Source: Campylobacter gastrosuis (GTDB lineage: Bacteria; Campylobacterota; Campylobacteria; Campylobacterales; Campylobacteraceae). From it: a DNA stretch of 64,000 nucleotides. The position numbers were made by a program, and so were the translations under genes. The notes beneath the pieces were generated by a model. It was not told the DNA's origin. It ran no database searches and worked only from the letters and a program-made list of their open reading frames with translations. The stretch covers positions 283,597 through 347,596 of the forward strand of contig NZ_JANURM010000002.1 in NCBI RefSeq assembly GCF_030249845.1. Reading direction: 5' to 3'. Below, piece by piece: positions 57,577 to 63,504 of this stretch (within the stretch, counting starts at the first letter, position 1; each line of letters begins with the position of its first letter).

Positions 57577-58542
57577 TTAATCCTCTATTAAAATTTTCAT
57601 TTTATCTTTATCTAGCCTTACATAAAGTGTTTTTTCGCCGTTAAATTTGTAATTTGGCGCGCTGTAATCCTCGTAAAATACGACCCTAAACGTGCTTTTA
57701 TCTTTTGAATTTGGATATGGTGTGATGCTAAAATTTGAAAAGCTTATGCGTTTTTGCTCTTTTTTGGCAAAAATGCTCTTTTTTGAGCTTGAAAAGCTAT
57801 CAAGTCCAACGCCGTCATATCGCTTAAAATCCTTGTCATAAAAGCTTAAATATTTATCAATATCGTTTTCGCTCCACGCCTTTTTCCACGCAAAAAGCTC
57901 GGCAAAAATCGCACCGATTTGCTCGGCATTTGTCTTGTATTTTTCGTTTTCAAAAATGATTGCTAGGCTCTTTTTATGGTCAATCGTCTTGTCATAATTT
58001 GCCAAAACGTCGTTCTCCATAGCCACACAGCCTTTGGTTTTAATCTCGTCCTCTCTCGTGCCATTTAGTGGGAAGCCGTGAATCCAAATCCCGCTGCCAT
58101 TTCGTTTTGCGATTTGATCAAATAAATTTGGGTATGAAAGCGAGAACGCCAAAGGTCCAAGATATGGGTCGCTTGGCGTAAAACGGCGTGTTAGCTGATA
58201 GACACCAATAGGCGTTTTTAAGTCGCCCTCAACGAGCTTGTCGCCACTTTTGCCAACCAAAACTTTCGTTTCAAAAACCTTATCCGTTTTGCCGTCTTTA
58301 TACGATACGACCTCTAAAAATTTCTTATCTTTTTCAACAATTGTAAGCAAAATTTCTTTGTCATAATAGCCGTATTCTACGTTTTTGCCGTCTAATTTTT
58401 TGCTCCAAAAATCCTTGTTTAAGATGTTTTTTTCAATCGCCTTTATAACATCATTTGCACCGCCTTTTAGATAAATACTCTCATAATCCTCGGCGTTTAA
58501 AACAAGCAACATACTCATAAAAAACAGCAGTTTTTTCATCAT
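57577..58542 (-). CDS. pgp2: L,D-carboxypeptidase Pgp2-like (YkuD domain)
   Basis: Periplasmic enzyme that trims tetrapeptide stems to tripeptides; in C. jejuni Pgp2 loss straightens the helical cell. Signal peptide about 1-17. The YkuD domain (about 70-200) has the catalytic HGFPLNG...TKGCVAM motif with His, Gly and nucleophile Cys intact. A C-terminal NTF2-like domain (about 205-321, WSENDIDKYLSFYDKDF...) follows. Divergent from the copper chaperone gene. Confidence 0.86.
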   Translation of the reverse strand: MMKKLLFFMSMLLVLNAEDYESIYLKGGANDVIKAIEKNILNKDFWSKKLDGKNVEYGYYDKEILLTIVEKDKKFLEVVSYKDGKTDKVFETKVLVGKSGDKLVEGDLKTPIGVYQLTRRFTPSDPYLGPLAFSLSYPNLFDQIAKRNGSGIWIHGFPLNGTREDEIKTKGCVAMENDVLANYDKTIDHKKSLAIIFENEKYKTNAEQIGAIFAELFAWKKAWSENDIDKYLSFYDKDFKRYDGVGLDSFSSSKKSIFAKKEQKRISFSNFSITPYPNSKDKSTFRVVFYEDYSAPNYKFNGEKTLYVRLDKDKMKILIED

Positions 58543-58668
58543 TTCTCCTACAAAATTTAAAAAATAAAGCGTGATTATACCTTTTAAAATTTAAAAAATC
58601 TCTTATAAGCTATCTTTAAAAGTTAAAATTTTAAAATTACGGATAAAAATTTTAAACAAAGGATAAAT

Positions 58669-59106
58669 ATGAAAAAAATTCTCTCTTTTTTAGCGGTTTT
58701 AGCATTAGGTGCTTTTGCAGGCGAGCTTAGTATTGATAAAATTTACGCCAAAGCCCCTGCTGGTGCGAAAAATGGTGCTGTTTTTATGGTGATAAAAAAC
58801 AATCTTGACGGCGATATTAAGCTAGTAGGTGCTAAAAGCAGTGTGGCAAATAGTGCTGAAATTCACACACATAAAAAAGTAGATGGTATGATGATGATGA
58901 CGCAGGTTGATGCGATAGACCTGCCTAAAAATGCGGAGGTAATCCTGGCGCCGGGCGGACTTCACATTATGCTTATGGGGCTTAAAAAACCGCTAAATTT
59001 TGGCGATAGCATAGATTTGACTTTGAAATTTAGTAGCGGTAAAAGCGTAAAAATAGACGATATTAGCGTAACAAACGGAGAAAAACTTCTATTTTTAGAA
59101 AAATGA
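58669..59106 (+). CDS. PCu(A)C-type periplasmic copper chaperone
   Basis: Delivers Cu(I) to cytochrome oxidase. Signal peptide about 1-17 (ends ALGAFA). The copper motif H-(M)-x10-M-x21-H-x-M is visible as HTHKKVDGMMMM...GGLHIMLMGL. 145 residues. AAAGGAT precedes the ATG. Overlaps the next gene (ATGA). The adjacent Sco-like gene supports oxidase assembly. Confidence 0.85.
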   Translation: MKKILSFLAVLALGAFAGELSIDKIYAKAPAGAKNGAVFMVIKNNLDGDIKLVGAKSSVANSAEIHTHKKVDGMMMMTQVDAIDLPKNAEVILAPGGLHIMLMGLKKPLNFGDSIDLTLKFSSGKSVKIDDISVTNGEKLLFLEK

Positions 59107-59546
59107 AAATTTTTGTTGCTCTGTGCCTAGCTCTTTTTTTGGGCTTGGCATTTTATTTTTTTAGCGATAAAGATCCGCTTGAAACACCGCAAATCTCGCA
59201 AAATTCGCCACTTAGTTGCGATTTAAATGTCAAGATTTGCGAGGTTAATTTTAAAGGCAAGACCTTAAAATTTCAAATGCAACCAAAGCCGATTTTTGCG
59301 ATGACGCCAGTAAATTTTGAGATTTTTGGGCTTGGCGAGTTTGATTTTAAAAATCCAAGCTTGGAATTTTACGGACTAAATATGGATATGGGCAAAATCA
59401 AGGCAAAGCTTAGCAAAAACGGCGAGAAATACAGCTCAAAAATCGTGCTAAGTGCTTGCGTGATAGATGTTATGCGTTATCGTTTTGAAATCCTAGAAAA
59501 CGGCGAAAAAACGGGCATTTTTATTGATTTTGATCTAAAAATTTAA
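59103..59546 (+). CDS. Membrane-anchored periplasmic protein of unknown function in the copper cluster
   Basis: 147 residues with one N-terminal anchor helix (about 2-18). Two Cys (PLSCDLNVKICEVNF) lie just after the anchor and one more is in VLSACVIDVMRYRFEI; several Met are near (NMDMGK). The layout suggests a metal- or redox-linked function with its neighbours, but no family is recognised. Coupled to both flanking genes. Confidence 0.62.
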   Translation: MKIFVALCLALFLGLAFYFFSDKDPLETPQISQNSPLSCDLNVKICEVNFKGKTLKFQMQPKPIFAMTPVNFEIFGLGEFDFKNPSLEFYGLNMDMGKIKAKLSKNGEKYSSKIVLSACVIDVMRYRFEILENGEKTGIFIDFDLKI

Positions 59547-59553
59547 GGCATTT

Positions 59554-60096
59554 ATGAAAAAAATTTTTGCTAGTTTTATTATTTTGTTTGTGCTTTGTGG
59601 CGTGGCTTTGCTGTTTTTTAATCAAAATAGGTATGATTTTGAGATTATCTCGCAAAACGGCGAGGGCAAAATCAGCGATTTTAGTGGCGAATATAAAATT
59701 TTATATTTTGGTTATCTTTTTTGTCCTGATGTCTGCCCAACAACGCTCTTTACGCTATCAAATGTCCTAAATAAACTTAAAAATGAGAGCATAAAAGTCG
59801 TTTTTGTTACGCTTGACCCAGAGCGTGATGATGTTAGAGAAATGAGCGAATTTGCTAAGAATTTTTATCATAATTCAATCGGCGTTAAGGCTAAAAATTT
59901 AGATGACACAGCCAAAATTTACGGCGTAAAATTTAAAAAAATAGATATGCCAAACTCGGCGATGAAATACTCAGTCGCCCACTCATCAGCGCTTTATCTT
60001 CTTGATAAAAACGGCAAGTATTTTTCAGAAGTAACAAATCTCACCGAAGATGATATTAACGAAGAGATGCAAAAACTTTTAACGCAAAGACCATAA
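59554..60096 (+). CDS. Sco1/SenC/PrrC-family protein
   Basis: Thioredoxin-fold protein anchored by an N-terminal helix (about 4-22). The copper/redox motif CPDVCPTT (residues about 57-64) and the distal His in VAHSSALYLLD are present. Sco proteins insert Cu into the CuA site or reduce its cysteines; in cbb3-type organisms they support the CuB route. Last gene before tRNA-Ser. Confidence 0.87.
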   Translation: MKKIFASFIILFVLCGVALLFFNQNRYDFEIISQNGEGKISDFSGEYKILYFGYLFCPDVCPTTLFTLSNVLNKLKNESIKVVFVTLDPERDDVREMSEFAKNFYHNSIGVKAKNLDDTAKIYGVKFKKIDMPNSAMKYSVAHSSALYLLDKNGKYFSEVTNLTEDDINEEMQKLLTQRP

Positions 60097-60142
60097 TTTA
60101 AGCAAAAAATTAGCTTTGCTTAGCTAAAATACCGCTTCTTAC

Positions 60143-60233
60143 GGACAGATGGGTGAGCGGCTGAAACCACACCCCTGCTAAGGGTGCAAGTCTTAATCGG
60201 GCTTCGAGGGTTCAAATCCCTCTCTGTCCGCCA
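60143..60233 (+). tRNA. tRNA-Ser (anticodon GCT), integration target
   Basis: 91-base class II tRNA. Acceptor GGACAGA/TCTGTCC, anticodon stem CACCC/GGGTG with loop CTGCTAA (anticodon GCT), a long variable arm (CAAGTCTTAATCGGGCTTC region), T-stem GAGGG/CCCTC with loop TTCAAAT, encoded GCCA. A P4-type integrase follows within 200 bases, so the 3' half is the likely attachment site. Confidence 0.95.
60205..60233 (+). other. Putative attL core in the 3' end of tRNA-Ser
   Basis: Inferred only from position: tyrosine integrases of this type usually cross over in the T-arm and 3' end of tRNA genes, regenerating the tRNA. The second copy (attR) would lie beyond the window. Confidence 0.35.
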
Positions 60234-60380
60234 CTGCTTAATTTGTTTTACTTCGGATTGATTTAAATTGATTTGTTTTTAACCTTGTTAAAGTCCTATT
60301 TTACCGCTATTTATCACTATTTTTTAGTTTATTTTGATTTGTTTTAGTCTGTTTTGATTTATATTAATATAAGCAAAAAT

Positions 60381-60430
60381 AACGGACAATATCACGGACA
60401 AAGTATAAAAATTTAAAAAAGGTGTCCGTT
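60381..60430. promoter_or_regulatory. ACGGACA repeats just before the integrase gene
   Basis: AACGGACA (60381-60388), CACGGACA (60393-60400) and the inverted TGTCCGTT (60423-60430) lie immediately upstream of the integrase ATG; ACGGACA also occurs at the tRNA-Ser 5' end (60141). They could be integrase or excisionase arm sites, or an autoregulatory operator. The rest of 60234-60380 is AT-rich with repeated TTTTGATTTGTTTT-like words and no gene. Confidence 0.4.
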
Positions 60431-61609
60431 ATGTTAAACGATACGAAAATCAAGGCGTTAAAGCCAAAAGATAGCCGTTACAAAGTGGGCGACGGCGAAA
60501 ATTTATATATTTTAGTTATGCCAAATGGCACAAAAACCTTTATTTACGAGTTTAAAAGCAAAAACACAGGCAAATATAAACGCATAAGCTTAGGCAAATA
60601 CCCAGTAATTAGCCTTTTGCAGGCACGAAGTAAGCGTTTAGAGTTTCAAAAAATGATAGCAAATGGCGATGAGCCTACAAACAGCGGGGCGGTTACTGGC
60701 TTTAAAGATGTATTAAAAAAGTGGCTTGACTATAAACGCTCGCAAGTTTCAGAAAAACAAATTCAAACGATAACCCGGTATTTTGAACGTTTTTATTTAC
60801 CAAAATTTGGTAATAAAGATATAAAAAGCATTAAAAAAGTTGAGATTATAGAGGCAACAGATGAGCTAAACAAAGATGGTAAATTTGAAACGCTAGACAG
60901 GGCGTTAAATAACATAACGGCATTTTTTAAATGGGCAGTAACTCGTGAATATTTGACACATAATGTCGCTTTTGATATTGATAAATCAGCACTTTTTAAA
61001 AAGCCAGATGTCATAAACTCCGCTGGGCTTTATACCAAAAATGAGATAGCTAACTTAATACGCAACATTAACGAGTATAACGGCGATATCAGAGTAAAAA
61101 CGGCTGGACTTTTTGCACTCCTAACCGCCGCTCGCTCATTTACGATACGCTCTGCCACGTGGGACGAGATAGATTTAAAAAAGCGAATTTGGAGCATACC
61201 AGCTCACAAAATGAAAATGAAAAAAGCCCATATCGTCCCACTTAGCAATCAAGCCGTAAAACTACTAGAAAATTATAAAATTTACGAGTTTAAAAGCCCG
61301 TATTTATTCCCATCGCCACGAAGCAACACACGCCCAATAAGCGATAACGCAATCCGCTCAATGCTTAGAAATTTAGGCTACACAAACGAGCAATTAACAC
61401 CGCACGGATTTAGGGCTATGTTTAGCACGATAGCACACGAAAACATAAGTAAGCACGGCTTAAATGAGCGTATAATTGAGCTTTGCTTAGCTCACGTAGA
61501 AAAAAACAGAATAAAAGCGACCTACAACCACGCTTTAAACCTTGATGATAGGGCTAAATTAATGCAGTGGTGGGCGGATTATCTAACCGCCCTTTGTAGC
61601 GAAATTTAA
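60431..61609 (+). CDS. int: P4-type tyrosine recombinase / integrase
   Basis: Site-specific recombinase of the element inserted at tRNA-Ser. N-terminal DUF4102-like arm-binding domain (about 1-85, LKPKDSRYKVGDGENLYILV), core-binding SAM-like domain (about 95-180), catalytic domain (about 200-390). Catalytic residues seen: Arg in LLTAARS, His-x2-Arg in PHGFRAMF, His in LAHVE, nucleophile Tyr in ATYNHA. ATG 60431 is chosen, 8 bases after AAAAAAGG; GTG 60422 overlaps that site. Converges with the Rha gene by 4 bases. Confidence 0.9.
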   Translation: MLNDTKIKALKPKDSRYKVGDGENLYILVMPNGTKTFIYEFKSKNTGKYKRISLGKYPVISLLQARSKRLEFQKMIANGDEPTNSGAVTGFKDVLKKWLDYKRSQVSEKQIQTITRYFERFYLPKFGNKDIKSIKKVEIIEATDELNKDGKFETLDRALNNITAFFKWAVTREYLTHNVAFDIDKSALFKKPDVINSAGLYTKNEIANLIRNINEYNGDIRVKTAGLFALLTAARSFTIRSATWDEIDLKKRIWSIPAHKMKMKKAHIVPLSNQAVKLLENYKIYEFKSPYLFPSPRSNTRPISDNAIRSMLRNLGYTNEQLTPHGFRAMFSTIAHENISKHGLNERIIELCLAHVEKNRIKATYNHALNLDDRAKLMQWWADYLTALCSEI

Positions 61610-62202
61610 GGATATTTTAGACTGCTTATAAGCTGTTTTGTTGCTTCATTTAGGCGGTATTGTAAATTTATCATATCATCTTTTAGATTTTGTAGCTCTT
61701 TTAAAGCGTCATTGTATTCAGGGTCAGCACTAAAAACGATATGAGTGGCTAAATCTATCTTTTTTTTATTGCTTTGCGATAGCTTATTTTTTAGCTCTGT
61801 TATCTCGTTATTGTGCTGTGCTATTTGGCTTTTGTAGCCGTTGATTTGGTTTGTGTAACGGCTTACGCTTTGGCGTTTTAGCTTTGCTTCCATTAGATTA
61901 AAGGCTTTGATAAACTCAACTTTCCATTTATAAGCCTTTTCGCCCGTAAAACCCATAACGAGCAATGAAAAGCCGTCACGGGTTAGGTTGTAGCAGGGCA
62001 AAACACGTCCCGTTTTATCTAAATAGCTATGTTTGATAAAATTTTGACTTTTAAATTCATCGTCTAAAAGGTTGTTTATCGTGCGTAAAACGTGTGCGTG
62101 ATTTTTCTTAAATACTTCGCCAAGTTCAAGAGAGCTTATAAAAACTCTCTCGTTTGCAACTTCAAAATTTACGTTTATATCATTTATAACGATAGCGCTC
62201 AT
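61606..62202 (-). CDS. Rha-family phage regulatory protein
   Basis: 198 residues. The N-terminal domain (about 10-100) fits Phage_pRha: VFISSLELGEVFKKNHAHVLRTINNLL, then TRDGFSLLVMGFTGEKAYKWKVEFIKAFNLME. A coiled coil follows (about 115-190). Rha of phage P22-like elements interferes with lytic growth in some hosts and is regulatory. AAGGGG lies 6 bases before the ATG, which overlaps the stop of the small peptide gene upstream. Confidence 0.78.
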   Translation of the reverse strand: MSAIVINDINVNFEVANERVFISSLELGEVFKKNHAHVLRTINNLLDDEFKSQNFIKHSYLDKTGRVLPCYNLTRDGFSLLVMGFTGEKAYKWKVEFIKAFNLMEAKLKRQSVSRYTNQINGYKSQIAQHNNEITELKNKLSQSNKKKIDLATHIVFSADPEYNDALKELQNLKDDMINLQYRLNEATKQLISSLKYP

Positions 62203-62282
62203 TTGCTACCCCTTAAACGATAAACAATAACAGCGAGCAACGCAACTATGACTAAATCTAAAATAGTGTTAAAAACTTCCAT
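62199..62282 (-). CDS. 27-residue hydrophobic peptide (peptide B of the small-peptide module)
   Basis: Starts MEVFNTILDLVIVALL and ends VYRLRGSK: one transmembrane helix with a basic C-terminus. TAGGAGC lies 7 bases before ATG. The first 13 bases, ATGGAAGTTTTTA, are identical to those of the peptide gene at 62382-62471, so the two look like duplicates. The stop overlaps the Rha start. Size and charge resemble type I toxins or small holin-like peptides. GCUCCUA in the plus-strand RNA next door can pair with its Shine-Dalgarno. Confidence 0.6.
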   Translation of the reverse strand: MEVFNTILDLVIVALLAVIVYRLRGSK

Positions 62283-62300
62283 TTTACCGCTCCTATGTGG

Positions 62301-62306
62301 TATAAT
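62301..62306 (+). promoter_or_regulatory. -10 box (TATAAT) for the plus-strand small RNA
   Basis: Perfect TATAAT in TGTGGTATAATTTTGG; initiation expected near 62312. It lies between the two peptide genes and points against them. Confidence 0.6.
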
Positions 62307-62311
62307 TTTGG

Positions 62312-62376
62312 TAGGCAAAGCGTAAAAGCTCCTAATCTCAAAGTCAAAGGTATGGGCTAACCTAGCCCCTTTTTTG
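62312..62376 (+). ncRNA. Predicted ~65-nt antisense-type small RNA between the two hydrophobic peptide genes
   Basis: Bounded by a TATAAT box (62301-62306) and a textbook intrinsic terminator on the same strand (GGGCTA-ACC-TAGCCC then C and six T, 62354-62375). No ORF. It is antisense to the 3' part of the peptide A message and the leader region between A and B. It carries GCTCCTA (62328-62334), complementary to the peptide B Shine-Dalgarno TAGGAGC and, over five bases, to that of peptide A. Not known to me from any family; expression is unproven. Confidence 0.55.
62354..62375 (+). terminator. Intrinsic terminator of the plus-strand small RNA
   Basis: 6-bp stem GGGCTA/TAGCCC, 3-base loop, then CTTTTTT. 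Outer AAGTCAAA (62341-62348) / TTTGACTT (62373-62380) can extend the stem. The T-run exists only on the plus strand, so it ends a plus-strand transcript although no annotated gene lies there. Confidence 0.75.
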
Positions 62377-62381
62377 ACTTC

Positions 62382-62471
62382 TTACCTTTTTATCTGTTTA
62401 ATAAGCAGGTAAATCGTAATCAACTTGATGATGGCGGTCATCAAATCAACTACCGAGATAAAAACTTCCAT
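62382..62471 (-). CDS. 29-residue hydrophobic peptide (peptide A of the small-peptide module)
   Basis: Starts MEVFISVVDLMTAIIK and ends LLIKQIKR: one membrane helix with a strongly basic tail. The ribosome site is the full AAGGAGG, 7 bases before ATG, the strongest in the window. A perfect consensus promoter lies about 60 bases upstream of the ATG. The Shine-Dalgarno/start region AGGCAAAGCG (62481-62472) is exactly complementary to CGCTTTGCCT further along the same message (62322-62313), so the mRNA can mask its own start. These are hallmarks of type I toxin messages. Toxicity is inference. Confidence 0.62.
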   Translation of the reverse strand: MEVFISVVDLMTAIIKLITIYLLIKQIKR

Positions 62472-62498
62472 CGCTTTGCCTCCTTGATTTTTATTTCT

Positions 62499-62508
62499 AA
62501 ACTATGAA
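62499..62508 (-). promoter_or_regulatory. Operator-like site 1 (TTCATAGTTT, inverted)
   Basis: AAACTATGAA on the plus strand, i.e. TTCATAGTTT on the minus strand, in the leader of the peptide A message just after the start of transcription. Same 10-mer as sites at 62543-62552 and 62606-62615. Confidence 0.5.
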
Positions 62509-62529
62509 TATCATTGTTTAGATATGGTA

Positions 62530-62558
62530 ATTATATATTATTTTCATAGTTTTGTCAA
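62530..62558 (-). promoter_or_regulatory. Perfect sigma70 promoter for peptide A (TTGACA-17-TATAAT)
   Basis: -35 TTGACA at 62558-62553, 17-base spacer, -10 TATAAT at 62535-62530. Such a full consensus is rare in Campylobacter, where -35 boxes are degenerate. A copy of the TTCATAGTTT operator word lies in the spacer. Confidence 0.8.
62543..62552 (+). promoter_or_regulatory. Operator-like site 2 (TTCATAGTTT)
   Basis: Lies entirely between the -35 and -10 boxes of the peptide A promoter; a bound repressor would exclude RNA polymerase. With site 1 it forms an inverted pair flanking the -10. Confidence 0.5.
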
Positions 62559-62568
62559 GGGTAAAAAG

Positions 62569-62640
62569 ATGTTTTTAGAAGTTTTTTTGAATTTTTTAGA
62601 TGAATTTCATAGTTTTTTACTCAATCCAAAAATGGATTGA
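62569..62640 (+). CDS. Possible 23-residue peptide on the plus strand (divergent from peptide A)
   Basis: ATG at 62569 has AAGGG 7 bases ahead; the peptide begins MFLEVFLNFLDEF and ends NPKMD. It is amphipathic rather than a clear membrane helix. The stop lies in a 10-bp hairpin with a plus-strand T-run (62619-62649), giving it a matching terminator. An AT-rich TATATTATT upstream might be its -10. May be only a leader transcript. Confidence 0.35.
   Translation: MFLEVFLNFLDEFHSFLLNPKMD
62606..62615 (+). promoter_or_regulatory. Operator-like site 3 (TTCATAGTTT)
   Basis: Third exact copy of the word, with ATT before and TTT after as at site 2. It lies between the HTH gene and the divergent promoter region, inside the possible plus-strand peptide ORF. 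Confidence 0.45.
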
Positions 62641-62649
62641 GTATTTTTT
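62619..62649 (+). terminator. Intrinsic terminator facing the HTH gene
   Basis: 10-bp perfect stem ACTCAATCCA/TGGATTGAGT with a 4-A loop followed by ATTTTTT on the plus strand. It ends a plus-strand transcript from the divergent region. On the minus strand the hairpin is followed by A's, so it is less suited to ending the HTH message. Confidence 0.7.
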
Positions 62650-62884
62650 AATCGTCTTTTAGGGCTTTTTTTAGCACCGCCTTTAACTCTGCATATTCTT
62701 TTAGCTGCTCTCTTAGCGTTAAAATTTCTTGATACATTTGAATTGATTTACTCATAGGCACACTTAATTCACCTTTGGCTATTGCTGAGTGAATAGTCGC
62801 TTCGGAGTTACCTATCAGCTCCGCCAACTCTTTATAAGTTAAATTTCGTTCTTTGCAAAACGCTTTTAGTTCTTCGCTTGTCAT
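62648..62884 (-). CDS. Small helix-turn-helix regulator, Cro/C1-like
   Basis: 78 residues. The HTH is about residues 11-45: LTYKELAELIGNSEATIHSAIAKG matches the Cro/CI pattern (helix 2 AELIGN, recognition helix EATIHSAI), followed by a coiled-coil-like helix for dimerisation (REQLKEYAELKAVLKKAL). AAAGGAT precedes the ATG. Because the TTCATAGTTT words lie right downstream, it is the natural candidate repressor for the peptide promoter. That link is inferred. Confidence 0.75.
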   Translation of the reverse strand: MTSEELKAFCKERNLTYKELAELIGNSEATIHSAIAKGELSVPMSKSIQMYQEILTLREQLKEYAELKAVLKKALKDD

Positions 62885-62937
62885 TGTTTATCCTTTTTTT
62901 GATATTTTACTAAAATTTTTAATTTTCGTAAAACGTG

Positions 62938-63212
62938 TCATTTTTTATCTTTTTTATAAGTTGCTTCTCTAAGCTCTCTAAGCTTTTCAATCTCTTTATA
63001 ATCAAACCTGCATTTTACAAGCACAAGCAGGGCAAAAAAGAACAAGAAAAATCTAAAATACGGCATTAACATAATCGCTATTTTTAGCATTAACGGCGTA
63101 GGCTTCTCATAAGGCGATTTATAACCTTTTGGATAAATGGCTTTTATAATAATAAAAAACACAACGCACGAATAAACATTTAGGGCTATACCCCAAAATA
63201 AAACATTAACAT
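62938..63212 (-). CDS. Small membrane protein of the element, possibly frameshifted near its start
   Basis: The main open frame has a hydrophobic segment at each end of a PYEKPTP loop (VVFFIIIKAIYP; YFRFFLFFFALLVLV) and a charged tail. Its only in-frame start is a weak GTG at 63162 inside the first helix. In another frame an ATG at 63212 has AAAGGAT at the right distance, but reads MLMFYFGV then stops; one added base in the T4-G4 run at 63192-63199 would join it to the main frame and complete helix 1. So either a frameshift mutation or an internal start. Function unknown. Confidence 0.5.
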
Positions 63213-63228
63213 TTTTTTATCCTTTCTT

Positions 63229-63501
63229 TTAATTTTCGTAAATATGACCGATAACTACTACATTTTTATATAAATCTAAAAATTCATATAAAAATAAAAT
63301 CTCGCTACCAGTATTTGCACGCCACGCAAAACATTCATCATCGTAAAAAACATTTGCGTCTATGCCGTTTTTTTCTACTGGGGCTATAATATCGCCCTCG
63401 TAAATCTCTGTGCCGTGATAGTCTTTTTCTCCTACGCTTTGCATTACTGGCAAAAATTGCTTATTTACCGGGTCATAAACTCTAAATTTAACGTCTTTCA
63501 T
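63229..63501 (-). CDS. YopX-family phage protein
   Basis: 90 residues with the YopX pattern: FRVYDPVNKQF at the start, GTEIYEGDIIAP in the middle and VVVIGHIYEN at the end. Function unknown; common in prophages of Firmicutes and Campylobacterota. GAAAGGT precedes ATG and lies in the end of the methyltransferase gene, so they are co-transcribed. Confidence 0.75.
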   Translation of the reverse strand: MKDVKFRVYDPVNKQFLPVMQSVGEKDYHGTEIYEGDIIAPVEKNGIDANVFYDDECFAWRANTGSEILFLYEFLDLYKNVVVIGHIYEN

Positions 63502-63504
63502 TTT

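Noticed and set aside
60234..60380. Repeated TTTTGATTTGTTTT-like words as a CRISPR array
   Set aside because: The words are short, irregularly spaced and AT-rich, with no constant repeat/spacer lengths and no cas genes.
62382..62471. Peptide A as a non-coding leader only
   Set aside because: Full AAGGAGG, correct spacing, a membrane-helix pattern and a paralog with an identical start argue for translation, though proof is lacking.
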